Source: Synanceia verrucosa (taxonomy: Eukaryota; Chordata; Actinopteri; Perciformes; Synanceiidae). Taken from it: DNA of 64,000 bases. The number at the start of each line of letters is the position of its first letter. Position 1 is the first letter of the stretch. Shown here in pieces: positions 38,109 to 50,667 of the stretch. The DNA lies in assembly GCA_029721515.1 (NCBI GenBank), contig CM056555.1, positions 913,001 through 977,000 of the forward strand. Reading direction: 5' to 3'. Both the position numbers and the translations under genes were made by a program. Under the pieces are notes generated by a model. The model worked only from the letters and a program-made list of their open reading frames with translations. It made no database searches and was not told the DNA's origin.

Positions 38109-38298
38109 CAAAGAGAGGGGGCGTCGTGAAATACACCAAAACATTGGTGCATTTCCTGGTGGCCTGCTTGAACCTGTAGGTCAGCGTTATATTAGGAGAC
38201 CAAAATACAGCTTTAACTTCTAGTTCAACTTCACAATTATCCATTAACTATCAAAACTAAGGAACCAATTTGAACTGTGATTCTAAAGCTCATATAAA

Positions 38299-38599
38299 TC
38301 TTTGAGTTCCATCTCTTTTGATAAAACAGGAAGTGTCTTGTTCCAGTGTCCCACTTTCACCAAAATCACCACTTTTTCTCCACATTCTGTTTGTTTTACT
38401 CTCTAATCTCGATCGTCTCCACTTCCTGTTTTGATCTCTGTGGTGTATACCGTCTCTTTATGCTCTGACTACAAATCCCAGAAGCCCCAACATTACTCAC
38501 AGGCTGTGGGAGAGCACCCTCTAGTGCCTGCTGCTGAAAAAACAAAACGTCTACGGCATTCAAGATGTACAAATAAGTCTTTGGCACTCAAAGAGTTAA
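38299..38599 (+). mobile_element. TTAA-type MITE, copy F, internally deleted
   Basis: The left end is degraded (TCTTTGAGTTCCATC). The right end is intact, TTGGCACTCAAAGAGTTAA, finishing with TTAA at 38596-38599. Retained internal words include CTAATCTCGATCGTCTCC and CTCTAGTGCCTGCTGCTG. Confidence 0.83.
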
Positions 38600-39904
38600 T
38601 CACAAAGTAAGTCACATATGATTTCTGAATATTTTTTCCTCATTGCATTGGACATATTTTAATACTAGAGAGACTGAAGTGAATATTTTTTGGGCTTCTT
38701 CAGTCGAGGCTCCTGCTGCTCGGAGTTTGAATTATAGTTTGTTTGCAGATGCATAGTTCTGTTTCATTTGTTGTCTCTGTTTTAACATACCGAGCTGGGA
38801 GATTTGTGTCGGAGGGGAGTTTTTAATAGCGTTACGTTTTTACAGCATGACATGCTACAGATGAATATGATTCCATGTTCCCATGCAGCCACATTTACAG
38901 CACAGGGAGGTCACCAGTCGCCATAAATGCTGGAAAACTCAGTTCTCACAGACAGTTTAAGCAGATATGTATGTTTAAGAGTGAATAGCAGCTGTAGATT
39001 TATCACTCTGTGGAGGCGAACAAAACCTGAGCAGCAGCTTCATTTCCCTCCCACCACCATCCTCAGATTATTTTAAAGAAAAAGTTACTTTAGAAGGATT
39101 TCGTTTCAAAGCAAAGGTGTCGCACCTTTACAGTCATTACCACAGAGGTTGAACGGGGCTTTTACCTGTTTCAATTTCATATCAGTTCAGCAGATTCACT
39201 TTGAGATGATGAATGTGACACCGTGACGGTGCTGAGGCTCCCCGGCATTGGTCATGGCTTCGGCTTGTTTGGCTGGATTTCACAGGAAGAGGCTGAAGCT
39301 GCTGGATGTAGAGGGCTGGAGGAGGTCAGGGCAGACGGTGTGGATTTCAGGGAGCGGGAAAACAGGGGTTAAGGGTGAATTACTGGGGGAGGGGGAACAA
39401 ATCAGCACTGAGGGTGGCGGCTGGCTGAGGTGAAGGCAACAGAAAGTTTAATCTCTTCAACTGAGGAGTCCTTACGAACGTATGGTGCAGCCAAACACAA
39501 AGAGCTTTATTTCTAATTCTCATGCAAAAGTTTCCAATTTGTGAATCAAATGGAGGTGTTATCGACAGTCAATTGGATTAGTGAGACTTCATTAAAATGA
39601 TAAAACAGTGGGTATTAAACAGGCGTTTTCACTGAACACAGTGGGCTTCATGAAACACGAGCGTCCTACACATGCAGTCCTTTCTATCGCTCCAGTTCAG
39701 CTTGTCTTTCTTCAAAAAAAAATGGATGTGTTTTTCCATATATATTCAACAAAATAGAGTCATTGCAATGCAAAGAGGTTTTCATCTCACAGGAGAAATG
39801 TACTTTTATTTGTTCCATTTTTCTCACAAAACTATAATATCATATTGAAAACTTTTCACTCTTTGCTTTCCCCTTTCAATGTGACATCGGAAGGGGAGCT
39901 AAAA
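38600..39904. other. Gene-free, mostly unique stretch
   Basis: Few repeats. A G+C-richer purine block (39240-39430) gives a 61-codon plus frame with no domain or splice support. No gene is supported. Confidence 0.4.
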
Positions 39905-40330
39905 AAATAGATCCATCTATCCGTCACCCATCCATTCATCCATCCATCCATACACTCACCATCTATCCATTAATCCATCCATCCATCTGCCATCATCTAT
40001 CCATCCATCCATCCACCCATCTATCTATCATTCATCCACCCATCCATCTATCCATGAATCAATCCATCTGCCATCCATCTATCTGCCATCATCTATCCAA
40101 CATCTATCATCCATCCATCTGTCTATCATTCATCCACCATCCATCTACCATCCATCTATCATCATCCATCCACGATCTATCCATTAATCATCTATCATCC
40201 AACTGCCATGCATCTATCCTTCTATCGATCCATTCATCTACCATCCATCTATCCATTCATCCATTCACCATCTATCCATTAATCCAGCCATCTATCCATC
40301 ATCTGCCCATCCATCCATCCATCCATCAGG
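39905..40330 (+). repeat. Degenerate (CATC/CATT/CTAT)n tetranucleotide array
   Basis: About 425 bp of CCATCCAT-, CTATCCAT- and TCATCCAT-type repeats. The 139-codon Ser/His/Ile-rich frame through it is an artefact. Confidence 0.95.
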
Positions 40331-41158
40331 AAAGTGTTTTCATTCACCACCAGACACATGAACCTCTCGCCTTCCGATTCCTGTTTTCTTTTCATTCATT
40401 TTGTTATTTTCCCTTCAACCTTTCCTCTGTGTGTGTGTGTGTGTGTGTGTGTGGTGATATTAATCCAGACTGATTGGATGTCTTTTGGCTCAGACCCAAA
40501 TGAAACAGCAGTTAATTTGCCCTCCTTCCCCTTCGTTATTGGGCTAACACACTGGTTTTTATCATGAGCTCGCTGCCTTTAATGTGATGTGAGTGATAAT
40601 GTCGACTGCCGTACGATCGTGGGAGAGGCGATGGCAGGAAATTGAAAAGGTAATGAGGGAAAACCAGAATCCAACTCTGTGGTGTTGTGTAGAGCCTTCA
40701 GGTCATCAGTGTCACTATTAGTGGACCACTGAATGAATCGGTGTGAATAATGGCCTCTGCTTCGTTCCTGCAGAGTCCATCCTCAGAATATTGCTGCTAC
40801 AATAATGTAAATTCCCCACAATAATGATTTGTACGACAGCCTTCAATTAGCCATCCCGTAAACTAATGTAAGCTATCGCCACTGCAAGGTGTTGTCATAG
40901 CAACGCTCTGTTTACCATTAAATGTTGTTACTCGCTGCTACTGAGCATGTGCGTGTCGGAGACCCAAACAAAAAAAAAAATTCGCAGCACAATCACAACA
41001 AGTCCGCACAAGACCGCGGTACACGACTGGACCGTACCGTGGCCGTTACCATGGTTACACCCACAGTGTGTACTAATGGTGTACAGCAGTACTGTACTGT
41101 TCCTTTAACTGCTGTGAAATCTTGTGATCAGGGATTCTGCGCTTCAATACCTGGTACA

Positions 41159-41201
<43 letters not shown>

Positions 41202-42513
41202 GTGGTATGTGCAGTTGCGATATCGTTTAATGGACTCACATGGTTAACAAGTTAATCAGCTTTGTGTAAGTAGCTGCTAGGTCATCCATGAAGATTTATT
41301 CCTGTTTTAGATTAATCATGTGATTAGGACTCGCCCTTTTTGTCTGGAAACTTGTGTGACTCTGAGCATTTTGTAAATATCATCATTAACTTCATCATCA
41401 TCGGCGTCGTCGTCAGAAGCAGCAGCATCACCACACCATCATCCACCATACGACACGTCAGGATGACTGACACAGGTCAGCAGAAACACTAGTCAGGCTC
41501 TTCATTAGGACTTCAATCACCAGTAAGAAAACACAACGACCACACACACACACACACACACACGCATACACACACACAGACACACTTTCACGACATATTC
41601 ACTGTGCGCTATCAGCCCTTTCATCCAAAACTGAGGGAAGTATTTTAATGAGAAGCACATGACTGTACAAGCCTGGTTAGAAGACCTCTTGTTGTAGCCA
41701 CACACACACACACACACACACAGAGTAAATTGTCAAACATCTTGTTTAGCGAGAAGAAACTCTCGTCTGTGGGTTTATTTGTTCAGGAGAAGACGGGCAG
41801 ATTAAAAACACACACATATTTCACTATTCACGCGGTTTTCGACTGGATTACAGCCTGAAAACAGGCGAGTGATGTGAAACACAAGCAAACGAGGGGAGCT
41901 TTGGCATATGACCACACTGTCGCCGGCATTCCTCCTCCTCCTCCTTATCTCAGTGATTCACAGTGGAAAGCACCTAGCATGGCAGAGAAGCACAGACTCA
42001 CTGTGAGATAAAAGATGTGCTGAACAAAAGTGAGCGGATGGAGAGAACAGAGAAAAGAGAGAGAGATAGACAAAAACAGAGGGAATGAAAAGCATGTGCC
42101 CATCCAGACTGTTCTCATCTGTTTGTCCTTGAGAGTGAAAAACACTGTTTTCTGTTCCGTGTTAATCAGGCCGTGCAGGTTTTCCATCATCAATAAATGA
42201 ATCCTGATCAGTCTTGCTGCCTCTTTCCAGGACTCTGCAGTGTGTAAAGAAGTTGTGCCATAAATGATAATCCAACAAAGATGCCTCTTTTCGTGTCAGT
42301 AGGCCGACCCTTTGGGCTGAAAGGAGCCTTAGAGAAGTTTCTAGCAGTTTGAATTCACAGCAATTGATTCTAACGGTGAACAAAGAAAAGAAAACTTTGC
42401 AAATCACTCCGGCAGATGATCCATTTCTCTCTTTCTGTTTATCATTCAATCTTCACAAACTCCCTGCTCACAGCCTTTATGTTGCACTACTTTATGTAGC
42501 GACTGCTTGTAAC
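40331..42513. other. Gene-free stretch with several CA/TG tracts
   Basis: Dinucleotide tracts lie at about 40428-40453 (TG), 41159-41199 (CA), 41539-41580 and 41699-41722 (CA). The segment 40590-40900 is non-repetitive and might be a conserved non-coding element. No exon is supported. Confidence 0.45.
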
Positions 42514-42636
42514 TAGGGATGCTCAATATTGGCTTTTTTACGGTTATAAAACCCAATACTGATATTTCCTGATATTAAATCTTTATGTTAATGTCGGCAG
42601 ATAACATCGGACGGCCAAAATTATCGGACATCCCTA
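42514..42636. mobile_element. Tiny hAT-like MITE, 123 bp
   Basis: The ends are perfect inverted repeats, TAGGGATG on both sides. The flanks are CTTGTAAC (42506-42513) and ATTGTAGC (42637-42644), 6 of 8 identical, consistent with an aged 8-bp duplication. The interior has paired segments (CTCAATATTGGC and the reverse of GGCCAAAATTATCGGACA) that could fold into a hairpin. Confidence 0.75.
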
Positions 42637-42644
42637 ATTGTAGC

Positions 42645-43905
42645 ATCATATTTAAATTTCTCAGCAGAGAAAGCAACAATAAGTTCACAGAATGTCAAAC
42701 TATCCCTTTAACAGTCATGTTGTTTTATACCTGGCTAGGTGGAGCGTGTCCCGTCTCCAGGGTTCAGATTAAGATCATATAAGTAAACATCACTCATGTC
42801 ATTGCTCAGAAAGAAAGTAAAAACACGTATTTGTTAAACTTTTTGAAGTAGTGATGAAGAAGTGGCCTTAGCTGACAAGTTAGCTCAAAGTTAGCAGGAT
42901 TCATCGGATCATGGATGAAATGAAAGTCTCCTAGAAAGCTATCAAATATCACAGCATAATATCCAGCCCTCCACAACAGTTTCAGTTTCTAATGTGGCCA
43001 CTAGGGGAAACTAACCAGCTTTACCTGGTCAGGTATTCAGCTTTGCATCCTGTCCCTCTGGATCAAGAGCAGTGACGTGTATTGTGTTTCTAGAGCAGTT
43101 TGAGGTGTTTCTCCAGATGCTTTTGTTGACCGGGGTGTGTTCACTGTAGCTGCAGTGAATCAAAGCTGTCTGCAGCCACTGTCCTCCACAAACAGACCAG
43201 CAACACCTTTCAAACCTACTCAAGATAAGGAAGTGAAGTATTCCTTTAAGCACACAGGCTCAGCTGCACAAGCAGATGAATCTTTTGCCAGTCCTCCCTG
43301 AGAGAAAAGCTATAATCAATATCACATTGCAGACCAGAATCCCCTGAAATCTTGACTGACGCCACGAGAGCCACAGAGCTCTGTCCCAGACTGCGACCTA
43401 TGACATATCTAACTCTTCCTCCCCCCTTCACCGCTGCATCCTCGTCTCCTCTAGATGTGGTCGGGGAGCGATCCTTCGCTCTGGCAAGAAGAAAGGCAGA
43501 AAACATCCCTGTTCTTTGTTCTCCTTCCCACTCGCAATCACACGGTCTCTCTATTCACAGGAACGCCACATTTAAGCAGCGGCTCATTCGAACCTGGAGG
43601 TAAAACAGACTTTTAAAACCCAAGTGGTTATTTTTTTTTTCTTGTTCGGTTGTGCAGAGGTTCGGAGAGGGTGAGAGGAAACGACGGGGAAAAAGTCCCA
43701 CTTGAGTTTTGGAAAACTGTGACCTTGCACTCTGAGTCCTGCAACATATTGAAGACAAGATGAAATAAGAGGGGAGAGAGAGCAAGAAGCAAGGGAAAGA
43801 AAGAAAGAGAGAGAAAGGAGCTTTGAGAGGCAGAAATCAAAGAGAGAGGGATTAAGCTGGATGAAAACTAAGCTTGACTGTCCTTGTATGTTATGGCTAC
43901 ACATA

Positions 43906-43937
<32 letters not shown>

Positions 43938-45391
43938 CTCTGAACTCACAGACAAAAGGGAAAAAGAGCAGCATGCACTCAGCTTCTGACGGGACTATAA
44001 ATAGAGATTCTTCAATCCACGTCTCTTCAGTAACCACAACACTCTCCAGATGCACACCAGCACTCACAAACAGAGCTTTAGCTCACACTGCGGCGGCACT
44101 GATATGGTCAGAGAGGGAATTCAAGCCTCCATAAAGAGAGGAACTGGTGTGCAGTTCAGCTGTTGGTCTCCAGCAGGATGAAAGTGAAGGCAGAGAGCTG
44201 CTCTTGTGTTTGAAGGGACTGAATAAAGACAGAGGAGGACAAACAGGAAGGGAATAATGAGAGCCGGGCTCCTGTTGATTCTGTTTCATTAAGTGTTTCC
44301 TCAGAAACAAAACCTTTCATGGGCCAAAAGTCACCGCTGATAATTAATCTTTCCAGTATTCACACTGTTAATGTGTTCAAGAAGAACAAGGACCAGTAGG
44401 AGCTGGTGTCGTTTCAGCACTGGTGGAAGAAGACTCTCACATTTTCCTTGAGGAAAAGCAGGACTATCAAAGTTCGCTACAAGTGAAAGTACTGAATTAC
44501 AATTAGTACTTAAAGCTACGGCAAGGAGCTTTCATTTTGTGTTGATTTTGGCGGTCCCTGCGGACAAAAGCAGTAGTGGTTTCAAATTTCACTGCTGCAG
44601 TGGTGTAGGACTTCTAAAAACATAAGTAGAAGGACAGACACAGACAAACTGACAATACAGCAACAATATAGCTAACAACAACCCCAACCCTAAGATTAAA
44701 AAATACAATAAAAAATAGAGTACCACAATATGCACTACAATAGATATATAAAAGGTGCAAATTATGATCAAATAAAATCCAAGAGATCAATGTAAGGTGC
44801 AAATTGTGAAAAAAATCCAAAGGATCAATGCAAGGTGCAGATTATAATAAAACATGAGAGATAACATGAGGTGCAATTTATGGTAAACTATGAGAGATAG
44901 TGATGATATTTTTTGTGGTAAAACAGCTGGATAGCACCTCCTCAGAGGTTTTGTTTACTCACTCACAAAAAAAAGGAAAGCACTGACTGGTGTCTAGCAA
45001 CTAAACATGAACACAACCATCAGAGGATGTGTACAGTAGTGCATGACACAGCGTACAACACATGCAGCATTCAGTTTCAGCCTTCATTACGATCACTGTT
45101 GCTTCAGTACGATGGTCAGCTCATGATTAACACCAAATGCCAAACAGCTGTTGACACACATCAGCAGCAAAAGGAAACCAAAGCCTGAGCATTGTTTGAA
45201 TTAAGAAGGAACAGAACGCTAATTGGTTTATTTTAAATCCACCACCACACGCAAAAGACGTGGGGTAAAATTTATGCACGAAAAAAACGAAATGAGCAAC
45301 TAATTAAAAATAATGTAGCCTAATAAAAGCATAACTTAACATTACTTCAGGGGAAATCTCAGGCAGTGAAACATGAGTAAAACAGGCCTAC
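42645..45391. other. Gene-free stretch
   Basis: It contains a (CA)n tract at about 43907-43936, a short decayed tandem repeat (44752-44905, listed separately) and several overlapping low-support frames at 43246-44310. One minus-strand frame (43246-43506) lacks splice signals and domain content. Confidence 0.4.
44752..44905 (+). repeat. Decayed about 42-bp tandem repeat, 3-4 units
   Basis: AAGGTGCAAATTATGATCAA followed by ATAAAATCCAAGAGATCAAT recurs with variations (AAGGTGCAAATTGTGA, AAGGTGCAGATTATAA, GAGGTGCAATTTATGG). It adjoins dispersed-repeat-like sequence at 44600-44750. Confidence 0.7.
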
Positions 45392-45490
45392 CTCTTGTTG
45401 TTTCTGGGTTCAGGGATGAATATTCAAATTTGCAGATGAACTTAAGCAGTTTGAGAAAGTTTCTTAAATCTGTGTTGTCCCTCTGGGATC
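45392..45490 (-). CDS. Candidate orphan coding exon (99 nt, phase 1-1)
   Basis: On the minus strand a good acceptor (TTTTTTGCATGTTTTGTACCCGCAG pattern, pyrimidine-rich, ending at 45491) and a donor GTAGGC after 45392 enclose 99 nt. One of its three frames is open and reads SQRDNTDLRNFLKLLKFI..., a Leu/Lys-rich stretch that looks helical; the other two have stops. The exon is symmetric (phase 1 in, phase 1 out). I do not recognise the protein and found no certain partner exon. A CpG-rich block lies 100-600 bp upstream on the same strand. It could be an exon of an unidentified gene, or chance. Confidence 0.3.
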
Positions 45491-45589
45491 CTGCGGGTAC
45501 AAAACATGCAAAAAAGAAAACACTTTCAGATGGTGACACTTCCTCTCATAAATCCATGGTCCATGGCATTGAACACATTATTTAGCGGG

Positions 45590-46080
45590 CATCTGGTCTT
45601 CTTGCTACCTGTCGCATGTACTTCCGGTTCTCCTCCGTTAGCTCCGCTTCCTTACATGTCTGCTTATTTTACAGAAAAGCGCGTCCTCGATGACACGAAA
45701 ACCGCAACTAGAAGCACTTTGACAGAACTGGGAAATATTTTCATATTTATATGACGCGTCAGGCGGACCGAGACTGTGCGGTGTCTCCAGGCAGGAAGCG
45801 GCCGACGGTGGTCACTCTTCAACAAGGGACGGACTTCATCATAACCGGCTGATGAGTGTGAAGAGCCAGGCTGAGTGGACTCAGATGGTGAAACAGTGTC
45901 GTTTGTTCTTCATCTTCACTCTTGTTTTTTAAAAATAACGTTATTCAGGCAGTAATTTTACTTCGGCTATCAAGCTAGCTAGGTGGCTAACCGCCGCAGC
46001 CTGTTGGGTGTGTCCTCCTGATAGTTGGACGGGTGGAACCATAGCAACTAATTAGTTCCGGCTGGCTGCTCGTTTTTACG
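45590..46080. promoter_or_regulatory. CpG-rich block, candidate promoter
   Basis: Dense in CG dinucleotides (for example GAAAAGCGCGTCCTCGATGA, ATGACGCGTCAGGCGGACCG, GAAGCGGCCGACGGTGG) in an otherwise CpG-poor neighbourhood. It includes ACTTCCGG (45619-45626), an ETS-type site often found in housekeeping promoters. It could drive transcription leftwards (towards the candidate exon), rightwards, or both. No transcription start can be set. Confidence 0.4.
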
Positions 46081-47998
46081 GTTCCCTTTTAATTAGAAGA
46101 CATATTAATCACAAACTACAAGTCAACATGAAATCAAATTTTTATACATAATTTTACATATTTGTATTTTGTTTTCTACATTTTTTTATTGTATTTTGAT
46201 CAATTATGGGGGGTGAAGCACAGTGAATAATGTCTGTGGGCAGAGGCCTATAGGTTTCCTATTTAAAAGACTTTTGATAGTATATGATAATTAGTTCAGT
46301 TATAATTGTAAAGGTGAACTACAAGAAGATAATATGATTATAGAGTTCCCCTTCAGAAAAAAAACTGTAAATATATAGGCTACTGCACATTGAATCATCA
46401 CTGCATGTTTATTCATATCAGTGTTGAGTTTCATTACTTTCATTAATGGGAAGGATGGGAGCACATGGTCTTTTCTCACTTGTCATGGAGATGTTGATAG
46501 ATTACATGAAAACTCAGAATCACTTTTTTTTTTCAAACACAACTCAAGGTCAATTTAACAGCTTTTTCTGGAGCTTGTGTGTCAACTCAAACTGAAGTGT
46601 TCAAGGACAAGATGTAACTTTCATCTTTAAATTAGACAACATGCACAAGTCCTCAGATTCCATGGATGAAATAAATTTCAGTTTGTGAATCTGCACATTT
46701 TGACTATTTCAGTGAAGTGTTACAGGTTTGACTGAGAAGCCAACATAACCCTTTACCCTCACAGCGACGGCCGTCCTTCAGGGGTCACAGAGGGTTTCTT
46801 AAAATGTAACACTAGACTGACTTTGCTTGAGGGATCAGCACAGATTATGCAGCACAGAAAAACTACACATTATTAGAGGGGAACATTCCTCAGATGGTTG
46901 GTGGATCTGGCAACCTGGCTACTTGGCACGCCGGCCCTGTGTGTGTGCGCGTGTGTGTGTGTGTGTGTAGTTGGCAGCACTACACACACTCCGATGTCAC
47001 GGTCGTCTTCAACATCTGTCCACTTGGAGAATGACCTGCTGGGCTCCCATACAGAGGAGCTCTGGGCATGTGCTGAGTTTTCTATTCTGCACTTTCCTTT
47101 GAATATGAAAAACCTGCAGCAGCAGTCAGATTTTAACCGCTGTGTCATTAACGGTTATATTAACCCTGTGGAACCAGCACCACACACCAGTAAAGACAGG
47201 CACTAAATTAAAGAAAAACTTCACTTGTCTTCACTTTGTTATTTCATTGTCAACTATTAAATTAAATGACAACTATGTTAATCATCAACTGATATGTTTG
47301 AGTATTTCTTTAAGAAAGAAATAAGATTTTAGCTTTTTAAATGTGAATCTTTTCCAGTTAATTTATTGATCTATGACAATAAACTGAATATATTTGAGTT
47401 TGGACACAACAAGACCTTTGAGGTAGTCGTCTTGGGCTTTGGGAGGCACTGATCGTCAATTTTCACCAATTTCTATAAAATCTATTAATCGAGAAACTAA
47501 TCAAGGGATCGATTGATAGTGAAAGTGATTAGTTGCCCTACAGAGAGAAAATAATGTAGGCTTCATCCCACCCTATGTTTTGACAGGACCAAACAGAAAA
47601 AGATAAAAACACATTTAAACAGTTTTATTATTGCAACAAAAATACAATAATAATATACGAAACTGTGCAGCAGTTTTAGACAGGTATGAAGCTAAGAATG
47701 CTTTCAAATATATTATAAAAATGTTATTCTGATCAATTAAAATTACGGTGTTAGGCTTATTACTATTTGCCTTCAAACCTGCCCTTAACTTTTTGCACAT
47801 TACTGTATGTAATATTATATAAGAGGATTCTTGCTGATAGATATTTTGGGTGCAGGCACTTGTGGTTGTTTCATATGATTATAACCTTAATTATCTCTGT
47901 TTTATAGGGTATGTTGTCTTCACTGTCTTCCATCTCCTTTTTTCCTCTTCATTTAGAACACTTCTATTGCATTTCTCTTATCTAGTCCATTCAGTATG
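46081..47998. other. Intergenic region upstream of lfng
   Basis: AT-rich. It contains a TG tract (46938-46968) and a segment ending ATTGATAGTGAAAGTGATTA with GTTGCCCTACAG (47400-47545) typical of a dispersed fish repeat. No exon is supported. Confidence 0.45.
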
Positions 47999-48223
47999 TA
48001 TAAAGTTTGCCTGTTGTTCATCCAGGGACCTCACCGCCTCTTTGCTGCTTAATCCCGCCCACACGGAGCGCTCAAACCGGGCATTGGTTCAGAGAGAGCC
48101 GGTCCCTCCCGCTGGAGGAGTTTAGAGATAAAGATAAAGCAGCGGGTCTCACAGCAGGAGGTCATCCGCTGGAGGAGACCAGCAGCCCGGCTGTAAGACT
48201 GGACTGCCCGTCAAACCGTCACC
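47999..48223 (+). promoter_or_regulatory. lfng: lfng proximal promoter and 5-prime UTR (candidate)
   Basis: Upstream of the lfng start are TATAAAG at 47999-48005, a GC box CCCGCCC at 48054-48060 and an inverted CCAAT box (ATTGG) at 48083-48087. C+G content and CpG density rise sharply towards exon 1. Which element sets the start is uncertain: a TATA-driven start would fall near 48030, while GC and CCAAT boxes usually lie upstream of the start. The start codon context CACCATGT is a reasonable Kozak match. Confidence 0.4.
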
Positions 48224-48565
48224 ATGTGGAAACCCACCGGTGGGTCAAGGAGCTCCTTCAGCTCCGCTGCTGCCGCCGCGGTCACCTGTCTGCTCGTCAC
48301 CGGGATGCTGGTGGTCACTGTCGGACACCCGAGCGGCGGAGACCCGGCGGAGCCTCCAGTCACTGGGGGAGGCTTCTCGGCGTATTTCAGGAAACTCACC
48401 CGGGAGAGGAGAGCAGTAAGCGGGCCACCGCGGAGGAGCGCTCCCGGGCCGGTGGAGCATCTCTCCCCGGCAGACCTGTTCATAGCGGTGAAGACCACCG
48501 GGAGATACCACCGGCAGAGACTGGAGCTGCTGCTGGACACCTGGATCTCCAGGAGCATGCAACAG
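48224..48565 (+). CDS. lfng: lfng exon 1
   Basis: 342 nt, residues 1-114: cytoplasmic start, signal anchor, stem/propeptide and the first fringe-domain strand (DLFIAVKTT ... LLLDTWISR). The donor after CAACAG reads GTGAGC. Very G+C-rich, giving long antisense and other-frame shadows. Confidence 0.93.
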
Positions 48566-50506
48566 GTGAGCCACCAGATACCTGCCACAGGCTTTATGCA
48601 GGAATATGACTCTAACTGCATAAAGAATGAGCTGTTTGACCCCTTCAGAGAGTAACAGTGGGTTCAAACCACACAGAAAGTGAGTCACATATAGAGGAAT
48701 AAACGTGCCAGATACTAGCTGTAACCTTTTAATGTTTCATACACATGTGCAATATTTACTTATCTGTTTATTCATCTGCAGCACACAGTACTTATGTTCT
48801 TATATTGTTTATACTTCTTTTCTATTTTATGTGAGTACTGTAGAAGCTTAAAGTCAATTCTTTGTGTGTGCTCTGAAGCTCTTCTTAAAGCTTGTGTTGT
48901 GTTTATGTGATTTATTTCTATACACATCATGTGTCCTGATGCAGGGTGTGATCCTGTGGAAATAGTTGTGTATGTAAAGTGAAGGTTTCCCCTCATCTCC
49001 TGCTGCAAATTGCAAGAGCATGATCAATAATCCCCCTGAGTGTGTCAGGGAGCAGTGGCTCTTTGATCCATCCTGCCAGGGGACTGTAAAACAGACAGAG
49101 GCCTTTGTAATGTATGAGAGGGAGACGTGAGGGCTAACAGGTCGACCATGATGCTGCTAACGTGTTGACATCAAGAGGAAAGACAGCAGGAAACCCTGGA
49201 TTATAATCTCAGTGACATGCAAATTGTTTCTAGGCTGTAAATACAGCGGAGCAATCATTCATTTTAACGTGTTGTCAACATGCAGAGAGAGTCCCTGCAG
49301 TGTGCATCACACAGATATTCATCTGCACTGTTTAAGTCTCTGTACTAATTATTAGTCCCACACATATTTTTCTAAAACACTGGGATGAATAAAAGATTAT
49401 CTTATCTTAAAAACTGCTTCAAACATCATAAAAGCTGTGATATCTTTGGCATTAACAGAAAACACCAAACAAACAAAATACAAATACATGTTAAAGTAGT
49501 TATACGTCTTGTTCATCGGTCTATGTCAAGTTTTGTACTTTTTAGGTGTAATCCAGTTATTTTGCACCATTGCTTCTTCTACTTTGGTAAATAATCTGAA
49601 AAAAGTGCTCATGTCATATCTTTCCATTAGAGTTTACTGCAGAAAATAAGCTCTTATTCACTAAAACGATCACAAATGGACACTATAAAGTATTAAGTAA
49701 AAAAAAAAAAAAAAGAATGAACTACAGTGTGGTCAAGTGACCTCACATCAAGATGAGACGAAGAAACCAGAAGTACAAACCTACAAACAGGTTTTTTGAC
49801 CCATTCCTGCTGCACAGATACTGATTTTGTTTCATTAATTGCTTCAAAAATGTTGTCAACAAGTTCCCAGAATGCAAGCTGCTGTCTTCAGATGACATTT
49901 TTTGATCCAACCAAGAGACTAAAGCTAAATACGTTCACTTTACTGTCAGTGATGATATAGTGACATCCAAAGGTCTGGGAACTTGTATAAAAAGTTTAGT
50001 TTGCTGTTATTGATTAATCGTCAGGCTCTAAATCTGATCTTATGAGGAACTATCTTCTCTCAGCCCTGTGATGTGAAGGAGCCCACACACTGCATTTGAC
50101 AGGGAGAATCATGTTGAGCCCCACAGATAAATATTGAGATCAGACGTCTTTTTGGTCTGAATCACAGCAGCGAGCGAGTCAAAGATGAATCTGCTGCTGG
50201 AAAACACATGGGGCTGCGGCGAGCTGCACCCAGCGGCTTCAAAAAGCTCCTAATGGAAGGCAGACGTGACTGGATCGCCATGTAAACCTCAGCGTTTGAG
50301 GGAAAAGGTCGCATCCCAGGCCGCTCAGAGGCTGTTGACATGTAAACAGAGGTCAGCTGATGATGTGAGTCTGATGCATTCCTGCCTCTGCTCTCACGGC
50401 CAGGTGTGTAACTCTACCTGGTTCCCAGACACACCTCTATGCTGTGAGACTGCTGAGTCATGGAAATCCAGCAAAAACCACACACACACATTCTCACAGG
50501 GTTACC

Positions 50507-50559
<53 letters not shown>

Positions 50560-50574
50560 TCTCACAGGGTTACC

Positions 50575-50617
<43 letters not shown>

Positions 50618-50632
50618 TCTCACAGGGTTACC

Positions 50633-50667
<35 letters not shown>

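Noticed and set aside
40054..40473. 139-residue Ser/His/Ile-rich frame
   Set aside because: Translation of the CATC-type tetranucleotide array.
43246..43506. 86-residue minus-strand frame as a possible exon
   Set aside because: No convincing acceptor or donor and no recognisable family; an opposite-strand frame of similar length overlaps it.
48007..48688. 200-residue plus and 136-147 residue minus frames around lfng exon 1
   Set aside because: Shadows of the G+C-rich lfng exon 1; the fringe frame accounts for the sequence.
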